Source of the DNA: Alteromonas sp047556435
Lineage (GTDB): Bacteria; Pseudomonadota; Gammaproteobacteria; Enterobacterales; Alteromonadaceae
DNA length: 64,000 nucleotides
Direction: 5' to 3'
Assembly (NCBI RefSeq): GCF_047556435.1
Contig: NZ_CP180210.1
Location: 682,001-746,000, forward strand
Of this stretch, positions 1-5,909 are shown one piece after another (the first letter of the stretch is position 1; each line of letters opens with the position of its first letter). The position numbers were made by a program, and so were the translations under genes. The notes under the pieces are model-generated. The model saw only the letters and a list, made by a program, of their open reading frames with translations, was not told the origin of the DNA and made no database searches.

Positions 1-590
1 TACTCAAACGCCATTGTCAGTGCCTGACAGGTCAGGCTGCTATCAGGAGAATAGCTCATCGCCCAGCCTATTGGTCTACGAGCGAACAAGTCCATAACTA
101 CTGCCAGGTAAGCCCACCTATTGCCTGTCCAGATAAAGCTCACATCTCCACACCAAACCTGATTCGGCTCGGTTACCACGAACTGCCTGTCCAACAGGTT
201 CGGGATAGCAACATGCTCTTGTGCTGCCTTCCTGTATGCATGTTTAGGAAGCTGGCAGCTAACCAGATTCATAGCTTTCATAAAACGTCCTGCACGATAA
301 CGTGTCAGAGTAATATCGTGTGATTCATCGTTTGTGATGATATCAGCAATGGTTCTGGCTCCAGCTGAACTACCGCTCAGACGATAGGCTTCACGGACAA
401 GGCTGCGAAGCTTGATAGCTTCCGGCGATGGGCGCTTGTCACGCTGTCGCCAGTATTTAAACGTGCTGCGATGGACATCCAGTACCGCGCACAAGTGGTT
501 AATTGAATAACGACGTTTATTGCTCTGACTCAGTCTCTCGATTAACGCGAGTGTTTCATGGAGTCCGACATCAACAGAGCTGAAGCCTTT
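1..590 (-). CDS. IS3-family transposase OrfB (integrase core), 3' end outside the window
   Basis: Reading the minus strand in the -1 frame relative to orfA gives an open frame from the slippery site to the window edge, without a stop. It has the IS3 OrfB order: an N-terminal HTH_21-like segment (NKRRYSINHLCAVLDVHR), then the rve/DDE integrase core beginning NQVWCGDVSFIWTG, with the first catalytic Asp in CGDVSF and the second in AVVMDLFARRPIGW. The final Glu region is beyond base 1. There is no good independent start, so expression is expected as an OrfAB fusion by -1 frameshifting at 587-593. Catalyses cut-and-paste or copy-paste movement of the IS. Identification rests on motifs I translated by hand. 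Confidence 0.85.
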
Positions 591-853
591 TTTAAAATTT
601 CCTTTTCTAACTCAAGACGTTCAACCTGCTTTTTCAATTCACGGATTTCGCGCTGCTCTTCGGTCATGGGTGTCGCCTGTGGTGCTTTACCTTGACGTTC
701 TTCACGCAATTGGCGCACCCACTTACCAATCGTGGAATAACCGACACCCATCGCGTCGGCCGCTTCTTTATGGGAGTAACCTTGGTCAACCACCAACTGT
801 GCGGTTTCGAATCTGAATTCTGGACTGAAATTAGGGCCTTTCTTCTTAGCCAT
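542..853 (-). CDS. IS3-family transposase OrfA (helix-turn-helix protein)
   Basis: 103 residues, the usual OrfA size. It has an HTH_8/IS3 type DNA-binding segment (SHKEAADAMGVGYSTIGKWV, about residues 27-46) followed by a leucine-zipper-like helix (EIRELKKQVERLELEKEILK, about 69-88) used for multimerisation. It starts at ATG with AGGTGA a few bases upstream. The 3' end contains the A6G slip site (587-593), from which orfB is read in the -1 frame. OrfA binds the IS terminal repeats; OrfAB is the transposase proper. The gene looks intact. Confidence 0.9.
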   Translation of the reverse strand: MAKKKGPNFSPEFRFETAQLVVDQGYSHKEAADAMGVGYSTIGKWVRQLREERQGKAPQATPMTEEQREIRELKKQVERLELEKEILKKASALLMSDSMKHSR

Positions 854-925
854 CTTGTCACCTAATGTTGTTATGCTGCTATCATAGCAGCTCTAATTAG
901 GTGGCCAAACTCACTATGCCACTAC

Positions 926-2023
926 ATGGCGTATTGTGAAGAGTCGCGTGGCGCATCGGCAGTCCATTATGGCCGCATCTCTTCTTCAAAAGTCAGCGTT
1001 AAAAAGTTGCTTCGTCAGTTTGAATCGAAATATCCAGGCGCGACACTTCACGTTGTTTATGAAGCTGGGCCTTGTGGCTATTGGATTTACCGGCTCATTA
1101 CCAGTCTTGGGCATTGTTGTTATGTTGTCGCGCCATCTCTTATTCCGAAGAAGCCCGGTGAACGCGTTAAGACTGACCGTCGCGATGCACTGAAACTGGT
1201 GAAATTATTAAAATCTGAAGATCTTACGCCTATTTATGTGCCTGAGCCTGAAGACGAAGCGGTACGGGATTTGTCGCGAGCCCGGGAGGCGGCCATGAAG
1301 GATTTAAAAGAAGCGAAATACCAGCTTAAAGCCTTATTGTTGCGTAATAATATTCGTTATGAAGGCACGGCTAATTGGTCGCATAAGCATCTGCGCTGGC
1401 TGACTGAACTGATATTGCCCCATCCGGCACAGCAGATTGTTTTGCAGGAACAATTTCAAACTATCGACGAGCGCATACGGCGATTAGAGCGGTTGGATAA
1501 TGAATTAACACATCATGTTCACCAGTGGCGTTATTACCCGGTGGTGAAAGCTATTCAGGCTATGCGAGGTGTGAGGTTGTTGGTGGCAGTGGGTGTTGTC
1601 GCCGAACTAGGAGATTTACACCGCTTCGACCATCCCAGAAAGCTGATGGCCTATTTAGGCCTGGTGCCCAGTGAGCAATCATCTGGCGGTAAACGTCACT
1701 TAGGGGCTATCACTAAAGCCGGAAATGGTAGAGCAAGGCGACTTTTGATTGAAGGGGCGCACAGCTACCGCTACCCGGCGAACGTTTCAACAGAATTACA
1801 ATTGCGACAGGAAGGTTTACCCAAGGAGGTTGTTGATATTGCCTGGAAAGCGCAGCTGCGCTTATGCAAACGCTATCAACGAATGAGCAAAAAAGGGAAA
1901 CACTACAATTTGATAATTACGGCGATAGCCAGAGAAATGGCAGCGTATATCTGGGCTATTGCCAAAGAAGTGGTGCTTACTGCCGTTAATCCCAAATTGC
2001 GGTTAAGTCGGGTACCTGCATGA
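926..2023 (+). pseudogene. IS110-family transposase, N-terminus lost
   Basis: The protein has the DEDD RuvC-like N-domain (VVYEAGPCGYWIYR carrying the Glu; KTDRRDALKL carrying the two later Asp residues), a coiled middle segment, and the C-terminal Transposase_20 domain with the serine-bearing motif PSEQSSGGKRHLG and GNGRARRLL. The usual beginning, a beta strand GxDxHK-type motif holding the first catalytic Asp, is missing: homology starts at AYCEESRGAS. The ATG at 926 is made by the last base of the IS3 end plus the interrupted gene, so it is not the native start. Without the first Asp the encoded protein should be catalytically dead. The rest of the frame is open, suggesting recent interruption. 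Confidence 0.85.
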
Positions 2024-2337
2024 TAAACGAGTTTGAGCTAACGCATTCGGATCAGGCCGCGGAATGTGGCGCAACCTACGAGGGTGTTATGATGGCAATG
2101 ACCTGACGGTTATTGACCCACGAGCCTAGACTGATGAGAAGGTGCCACGGCGGATTGAGTAAGGTCAGCACTGCTTATTCTTAGAATAAGTAACCTACGA
2201 ATACCAGCATACCAACCGACGACATTACAGCCTCATCCGGTGCGTTAGCTCACTTTAATTGAGAAAGAACAGAGCTGATTATGGACCGAAATAATGTCAG
2301 GGAGGCACTCGGTTATTATTGACAAAGGGAGTCATAC
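927..2337 (+). mobile_element. IS110-family (IS1111-like) element, 5' end removed by the IS3 insertion
   Basis: The segment comprises most of an IS110-family transposase gene plus about 310 bp of 3' non-coding DNA, ending where an attC site begins at 2338. A long non-coding right end is the layout of the IS1111 subgroup, in which the bridge RNA is encoded downstream of the transposase. Members of that subgroup are known to target integron attC sites, and here the element abuts attC A exactly. The left end is not in the window, so the subgroup assignment and the outer boundary at about 2337 are inferences. Confidence 0.7.
2024..2337 (+). ncRNA. IS110/IS1111 right end, candidate bridge-RNA region
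   Basis: There is no credible ORF in these ~314 bases between the transposase stop and attC A. In IS1111-type elements the guide (bridge) RNA that pairs with donor and target DNA is transcribed from this side. I did not fold the sequence or identify the target- and donor-binding loops, so this is a positional proposal based on family knowledge only. Confidence 0.35.
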
Positions 2338-2451
2338 CAACACCCAAATAAGGGGCAATAATGCGCAGGCTATACTGCGAACGAAGTGAGTTGAGCCTGC
2401 GTATTATTGTCCCAGTGCGCCTTGGCGCACGCCTTAATTTGATTGTTATAC
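2338..2451 (-). repeat. attC site A
   Basis: The cores are CAAC at the left and GTTATAC at 2445-2451. The arms pair as GGGGCAATAATGCGCAGGCT with AGCCTGCGTATTATTGTCCC, a near-perfect inverted repeat with a spacer rich in tgcgaacgaagtgag. The left core reads GTTGGTA on the minus strand, whereas the other sites have GTTATG-type cores; this is the junction with the IS110 element. Almost identical to attC D. Confidence 0.85.
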
Positions 2452-2640
2452 GCAAACCAAAAGCAGATTGCCAGCATGGTTAAAGAACTTGGGATAAAAG
2501 AACAGCGAAGCTGAACGAAATTATGGTGCGCGAACCTTGTTTGACCCGGAAGACACCGCTGCTTTTTGCTGAGAGTTGCCGAAAGACGTTGAGAAAAGCT
2601 AGGCGCAGAAGCAATTAAAATAATTGAAAAAGGGTTGGCG
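2452..2640 (-). other. Gene cassette A body, no convincing gene
   Basis: About 190 bp between attC A and attC B. An open frame exists on the minus strand but starts inside the neighbouring attC B and ends inside attC A, giving a low-complexity-looking product (ends AYNNQIKACAKAHWDNNTQA). It has no good start or ribosome site of its own. The segment is a near-copy of the cassette D body (3618-3806), roughly 85 percent identical by eye. It may be a geneless cassette, carry a promoter or small RNA, or encode a short peptide; the sequence does not decide. Confidence 0.6.
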
Positions 2641-2754
2641 CATAACACCCACATAAGGGGCAGTAATACGTGGGCTAAAATTTGGAGCGAAGCGACAGAG
2701 CCCACGTGTTACTGTCCCAGCGAGCCTGCGAGCGGCTTAATGTGATTGTTAGCT
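2641..2754 (-). repeat. attC site B
   Basis: Cores are ATAAC (2642-2646) and GTTAGCT (2748-2754). The arms GGGGCAGTAATACGTGGGCT and AGCCCACGTGTTACTGTCCC pair. The VOC gene of this cassette uses the TAA created by its R'' core as its stop codon. Confidence 0.85.
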
Positions 2755-3093
2755 GCCAACCTGTGTGATGTGCAGTAACTCACCCGACGGCCCCCATAAG
2801 TAAAAAACTTTACCCCAAGATTCTTGGGATACTGAAGTGATTTTTTGCTTAAGTTTGGATTCGGAGCATACCCGAAAAGCTTCATCGATGTCAGATACAC
2901 AAATTTGTAGCATAAAGTTGCTGGCTAGCGATTCATCATAAAAACGTTGAAGGAAGAAAAGGCAATCGCCATTTTGAAATAATGTGAGGTCGTCACTTAC
3001 ATATTCAGAATCGAAACCAATTTCTGAATAGAATGACTTAGAAATTTCATAATCCTTGCTTGGAATAAAAGCCTTTATATCCGTTACGTCCAT
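2749..3093 (-). CDS. Cassette-borne VOC-family protein (glyoxalase/bleomycin-resistance fold)
   Basis: 114 residues from the chosen ATG, the size of a single VOC module half-pair dimer subunit. The features seen are an initial beta strand (DVTDIKAFIPSKDYEISKSF), the central FYSEIGFDSEYVSDDLTLFQNGDCLFFLQRF, and the closing strand WGKVFYLWGPSGELLHIT that is diagnostic of bleomycin-resistance/glyoxalase-like proteins, with Glu in the usual metal-ligand strand (GELLHI). I chose the second in-frame ATG (3093) because GGAA lies 6 bp upstream of it; the ATG at 3105 sits directly against the cassette core. Substrate unknown: could be a fosfomycin/bleomycin-type binder, an extradiol-type enzyme or an uncharacterised one. 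The stop overlaps attC B. Confidence 0.8.
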   Translation of the reverse strand: MDVTDIKAFIPSKDYEISKSFYSEIGFDSEYVSDDLTLFQNGDCLFFLQRFYDESLASNFMLQICVSDIDEAFRVCSESKLKQKITSVSQESWGKVFYLWGPSGELLHITQVGS

Positions 3094-3110
3094 TGTAGGT
3101 TCCATTTGGC

Positions 3111-3227
3111 TGCTAACACCCCAATTAGGGGCACAAATACGTAGGCTAAAATCCTGAGCGAAGCGATGGGAGCCTACGTGTTTGTGTCCCAGCGAACGCA
3201 GTGAGCGACTATATTGGATTGTTATGT
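3111..3227 (-). repeat. attC site C
   Basis: Cores are GCTAAC (3112-3117) and GTTATGT (3221-3227). The arms GGGGCACAAATACGTAGGCT and AGCCTACGTGTTTGTGTCCC form the extended palindrome. The spacer contains the recurrent gagcgaagcgatg motif also found in site B. Confidence 0.85.
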
Positions 3228-3488
3228 TCCACTGTTCAAGAATTGCTCATAGCATTCTGTACAAAGCCAGTTATCGTTTTCAAGATTATGATAACCAACT
3301 CCGTGCTCCTCATTTTCTGAGCTAAATAATTTCCACCAACAGATCTGACAGTGGTCATGGTCCCAAGTGGGAGAGTCGGAAGACCATTGCTCCTTGACCC
3401 AAGTCTTAGTTTTAGCCCATTCAATAGGTTCGTCTACGTCGGAACGCTTCCATTCATCTCCGTGAATTAACACTACTGAACCTTTCAT
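3222..3488 (-). CDS. Cassette-borne double-CxxC small protein, function unknown
   Basis: 88 residues. Two CxxC pairs (HCQIC and LCTEC, about 30 residues apart) and His-rich surroundings (WDHDHCQICWW) suggest one structural zinc site of the zinc-ribbon or treble-clef type. The protein is acidic and tryptophan-rich, with no signal peptide or membrane helix. I placed the start at 3488 because a strong AGGAGG lies 4-5 bp upstream; the longer frame would begin inside attC D. The stop TAA lies in the R'' core of attC C. I do not recognise a named family; similar small proteins are common hypothetical cassette products. Confidence 0.75.
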   Translation of the reverse strand: MKGSVVLIHGDEWKRSDVDEPIEWAKTKTWVKEQWSSDSPTWDHDHCQICWWKLFSSENEEHGVGYHNLENDNWLCTECYEQFLNSGT

Positions 3489-3501
3489 ATTCCTCCTGGA
3501 A

Positions 3502-3617
3502 CATAACACCCAAATAAGGGGCAATAATGCGCAGGCTATACTGCGAACGAAGTGAGTTAAGCCTGCGTGTTATTGTCCCAGTGCGCCTTGGCGCACGACT
3601 TAATTTGATTGTTATAC
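3502..3617 (-). repeat. attC site D
   Basis: Cores are CATAAC (3502-3507) and GTTATAC (3611-3617). The arms GGGGCAATAATGCGCAGGCT and AGCCTGCGTGTTATTGTCCC pair. It differs from attC A at only a few positions, including the spacer. Confidence 0.85.
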
Positions 3618-3806
3618 GCAAACCGAAAGCATTTTGCCAGCATGGTTAAAGAGCTTGGAATAAGAGGACAGCGTAGTTGAGCGAAGTTATGGTGCGCGAA
3701 CCTTGTTTGACCGTGACAATACCGCTGCTTTTTGCTGAGAAGCGCCGAAAGGTGTTGAGAAAAGCCTGTCGCTGAAAGCAATCAAATTATTGAAAAAGGG
3801 TTGGCG
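3618..3806 (-). other. Gene cassette D body, near-copy of cassette A body
   Basis: About 190 bp with no well-supported gene. The only sizeable frame on the cassette strand begins with TTG and runs through attC D (ends FAYNNQIKSCAKAHWDNNTQA). The same frame stays open in cassette A, with about ten differences over 64 aligned residues. That allows a real peptide but is also expected for two recent copies of a geneless cassette. No ribosome site could be assigned. Confidence 0.6.
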
Positions 3807-3908
3807 CATAACTTTTACTTAAAGGGCAAAAACACTGTGCTAAGCTCTTTGCGGCACAGTGTTTTTGTCCCAGCGCGCCCCGCGCGCGTTTTAAAGTTTT
3901 TGTTAGGT
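3807..3908 (-). repeat. attC site E
   Basis: Cores are CATAAC (3807-3812) and GTTAGGT (3902-3908). The arms GGGCAAAAACACTGTGC and GCACAGTGTTTTTGTCCC pair. This site is the shortest and has a different arm sequence from the others. Confidence 0.83.
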
Positions 3909-4211
3909 GCTTTCTGAAGCATTAGATACATCCAAAAAGGAAACTGCATTAGCTTGCTCAAACTTATGGCTTTTTAAAAATGAGATAAGTTTTTTTAACT
4001 CTGCGTATTGCATTAATTTGTAATGGACATCCCTATTTCGTATATCTTCGTCATCAAAAAAGTGATGAAGATTAGCCAATACTCCTTTAAGAGGGTTTAA
4101 TGCTTCCTGATCAAATGTCAAGAAAACCGTTTCTGCTGATTTAATATCAATCGTATCGTTTTCAATGCTTTCTAAAAGCCCAATAAGCCTATTTAATTCC
4201 GCAGAGTCCAT
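3903..4211 (-). CDS. Cassette-borne hypothetical protein, 102 residues
   Basis: I do not recognise this protein. It is predicted soluble and mostly helical (ELNRLIGLLESIEND; NPLKGVLANLHHFFDDED; ELKKLISFLKSHKFEQ), acidic, with no cysteine motif, signal peptide or membrane helix. The start at 4211 was preferred because the longer frame begins inside attC F; AGGTG of the cassette core lies just upstream. The stop TAA is supplied by the R'' core of attC E. The size and helix pattern would fit an antitoxin, immunity or partner protein, but nothing in the sequence shows that. Confidence 0.65.
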   Translation of the reverse strand: MDSAELNRLIGLLESIENDTIDIKSAETVFLTFDQEALNPLKGVLANLHHFFDDEDIRNRDVHYKLMQYAELKKLISFLKSHKFEQANAVSFLDVSNASEST

Positions 4212-4216
4212 AATGG

Positions 4217-4325
4217 CACCTAACTTCCAAATATGGGGCGCAGACATGTGTGCAAAAATGGCGAAGCCGCGCACATGTTTGCGTCCCAGCGAGCGACAGC
4301 GAGTGCCATAATTTGTTTGTTATGT
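4217..4325 (-). repeat. attC site F
   Basis: Cores are CCTAAC (4219-4224) and GTTATGT (4319-4325). The arms GGGGCGCAGACATGTGTGC and GCGCACATGTTTGCGTCCC pair. It belongs to the cassette closest to attI. Confidence 0.83.
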
Positions 4326-4346
4326 GCGTTTAAAAACAACAGCATA

Positions 4347-4613
4347 TTAATTGCGCAAATAGGTAACAAACTTAAGCGTCTGCTTGGCTGCATAAAAGAC
4401 CATTATTGCTAAAACTACCAGAGAGAGAAAGAAAATAAACGATGTTGGAAAATGATTAAGGATTCTTGCTTTTCGGCTAACAAATTCAATGGAGCTTCCA
4501 TCTTGCCACATTTCGGAAACTAACTTGGTTAACCAGCCCGTACCAATAGTAACTAGCCACAATGCCAACGCTGCCAAAAAAGCAATTTCCGTATCACCGT
4601 TTTCTTTCTGCAT
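4347..4613 (-). CDS. Cassette-borne two-helix membrane protein, function unknown (first cassette)
   Basis: 88 residues with two hydrophobic segments: IAFLAALALWLVTIGTGWL (about residues 10-28) and FIFFLSLVVLAIMVFYAA (about 59-76), separated by a polar, mixed-charge loop. No family recognised. The start at 4613 is supported by GGAG 5 bp upstream and by its position just inside the cassette core at 4630-4632. It is the first cassette and therefore the one best placed for expression from a promoter in the attI region. Confidence 0.7.
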   Translation of the reverse strand: MQKENGDTEIAFLAALALWLVTIGTGWLTKLVSEMWQDGSSIEFVSRKARILNHFPTSFIFFLSLVVLAIMVFYAAKQTLKFVTYLRN

Positions 4614-4625
4614 GTTACTCCAAGC

Positions 4626-4895
4626 ATATAACAACTTACTAGACCCCAAAACGGTGCAAATTCACGGCCCACTTTGGGGTATTTAATTTCTTTGTATATT
4701 CGAGATTACTCCATAACCTTCTCAAATAAAACACGAAACCCAAAATGGTGTTTTTGTCCTTTCGTTTAAATACGACAAAACGGCGGTATGTACAAAATGG
4801 TGTACTTCACGCACGCCCGTCGTCATTTCCCCGCTTTAGGTCAGTATTTTTAAATGCATATAGCCGGTAGGCTGTTTTTTATTTATACGACGCAC
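4626..4895 (-). promoter_or_regulatory. attI region with divergent intI / cassette promoters
   Basis: The first cassette joins attI at the core around 4630-4632 (GTTATAT on the minus strand). Up to intI there is no gene. The segment contains four related direct repeats, ACAAAAYGGYG-like: 4646-4656, 4739-4750, 4775-4786 and 4792-4802. These could be integrase or regulator sites. A candidate cassette promoter on the minus strand is TTGTAC (4790-4795), a 17-bp gap, and TATTTA (4767-4772). I see no good LexA box in front of intI. Promoter and repeat roles are proposals. Confidence 0.55.
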
Positions 4896-5864
4896 ATGAA
4901 ATCTACTTTCCTGAATTCGCTTTACGAGTTTATGCTTATCAAGCGTTATGCAAAGCGCACTATTGAGACCTACTTAAGCTGGATCGCAGACTACATTCGC
5001 TTTCATCAGTATGCACACCCGGAAAAACTTGATGAAACTCATGTTGAGGCGTATCTCACGTATCTTGCTGTAAAGCGAAAAGTGGCAGCGTCCACGCAGG
5101 CAACAGCGCTGAATGCGCTGATATTTCTTTATGGTAAGTATCTTGAGAAGCCATTGCCAGATGACATGAACTTTCTGAACAGCGGTCGCGAAAGAAAACT
5201 TCCGGTTGTGCTTACTCAACAGGAAGTCAAAGCATTACTTAACCGAATAGCGCCTCAACACTATCTGGCTGCCGCCATGCTTTACGGCAGCGGCCTCAGA
5301 CTAATGGAATGTGTCAGGTTGCGTGTGGGAGATATTGATTTTGACTACAAGTGCGTCCGGATCTGGTTTGGCAAAGGAGGCAAGCACCGCGTCGCGACAC
5401 TGTCCGAGTCTCTTGTCCCGCTTCTGCAGTCGCATATTTCGCGGGCGGAAGAGCTGCTAGCGCGCGATCTGCGCGTTCCGGAGTTTGCAGGTGCCTGGTT
5501 GCCTCAGGGGTTAATGAAAAAGTACAAAACCCGTAATAAGCAAATTGAGTGGCAGTATCTGTTTCCCTCCAACAAGCTGAGTATCGACCCGGAAAGTAAG
5601 CGTCTGAGGCGACATCATATCGACGAGAAGCAAGTGCAGCGTGCGGTAAGAACGGCAGCAAGTGATGCAGGCATTATAAAGCACGTTACCCCACATACGC
5701 TGCGTCATTCCTTCGCCACGCACTTACTACAGTCAGGCGCAGATATACGCACTGTGCAAGACCAGTTAGGCCATGCTGACGTCAGAACCACACAGATATA
5801 TACCCACATATTGCAGCAAGGTGCGCATGGGGTAGTGAGTCCTTTGTCTAATCTTATATTATAG
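4896..5864 (+). CDS. intI: Integron integrase IntI (tyrosine recombinase)
   Basis: 322 residues from the ATG at 4896, which matches the start of Vibrio-type integron integrases (MKSTFLNSLYEFM). A longer frame starts at 4854, but the extra 14 residues have no counterpart. The N-terminal SAM-like core-binding domain spans about 1-95 and the catalytic domain follows. All catalytic residues are present: Arg135 (GSGLRLMEC), Lys160/163 (GKGGKHR), His267 and Arg270 (PHTLRHSF), His293 (QLGH), Tyr302 (QIYTH). The IntI-specific insert typical of this family is seen around residues 204-245 (LMKKYKTR...LRRHHIDE). It catalyses attI x attC and attC x attC exchange. Divergent from the cassettes, as expected. 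It appears functional. Confidence 0.95.
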   Translation: MKSTFLNSLYEFMLIKRYAKRTIETYLSWIADYIRFHQYAHPEKLDETHVEAYLTYLAVKRKVAASTQATALNALIFLYGKYLEKPLPDDMNFLNSGRERKLPVVLTQQEVKALLNRIAPQHYLAAAMLYGSGLRLMECVRLRVGDIDFDYKCVRIWFGKGGKHRVATLSESLVPLLQSHISRAEELLARDLRVPEFAGAWLPQGLMKKYKTRNKQIEWQYLFPSNKLSIDPESKRLRRHHIDEKQVQRAVRTAASDAGIIKHVTPHTLRHSFATHLLQSGADIRTVQDQLGHADVRTTQIYTHILQQGAHGVVSPLSNLIL

Positions 5865-5909
5865 TTTGCGGGGGTAAGTCGCGACCCGACGTCAAACTCG
5901 CTTCTTTGA

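Larger units (their letters stand above)
1..926 (-). mobile_element. IS3-family insertion sequence, partial (runs off the window start)
   Basis: Two overlapping transposase frames (orfA 542-853, orfB from about 590 leftwards) and an A6G slippery stretch (minus strand, 587-593) are the standard IS3 layout. The outer end is placed at 926 because the minus strand there begins TGTAGTGGCATAGTGAGTTT, the 5'-TG terminus plus AT/GC-mixed inverted repeat typical of this family. Immediately beyond it the reading frame of an IS110-family transposase starts in mid-gene, so this element landed inside that gene. The other terminus and the target duplication lie outside the window. Confidence 0.85.
2338..5864 (-). 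other. Sedentary chromosomal integron: intI, attI and the first cassettes of the array
   Basis: Six attC-like sites (A-F), each with an AAC/GTT core at its ends and long internal palindromic arms, alternate with short gene-sized segments, all oriented the same way, and end next to a complete integron integrase gene that points away from them. Counting from attI, the cassettes are: membrane protein (attC F), helical protein (attC E), geneless D copy (attC D), CxxC protein (attC C), VOC protein (attC B), geneless A copy (attC A). The array probably continues to the left beyond the IS elements. Confidence 0.88.

Noticed and set aside
2338..4325. CRISPR array suggested by regularly spaced similar repeats
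   Set aside because: Repeats are over 100 bp, palindromic and imperfect, with gene-bearing spacers and an adjacent intI; these are attC sites. No cas genes.
4800..4895. Possible LexA box controlling intI
   Set aside because: No CTGT-N8-ACAG pattern with acceptable match; SOS control as in Vibrio or class 1 integrons is not supported by the sequence.
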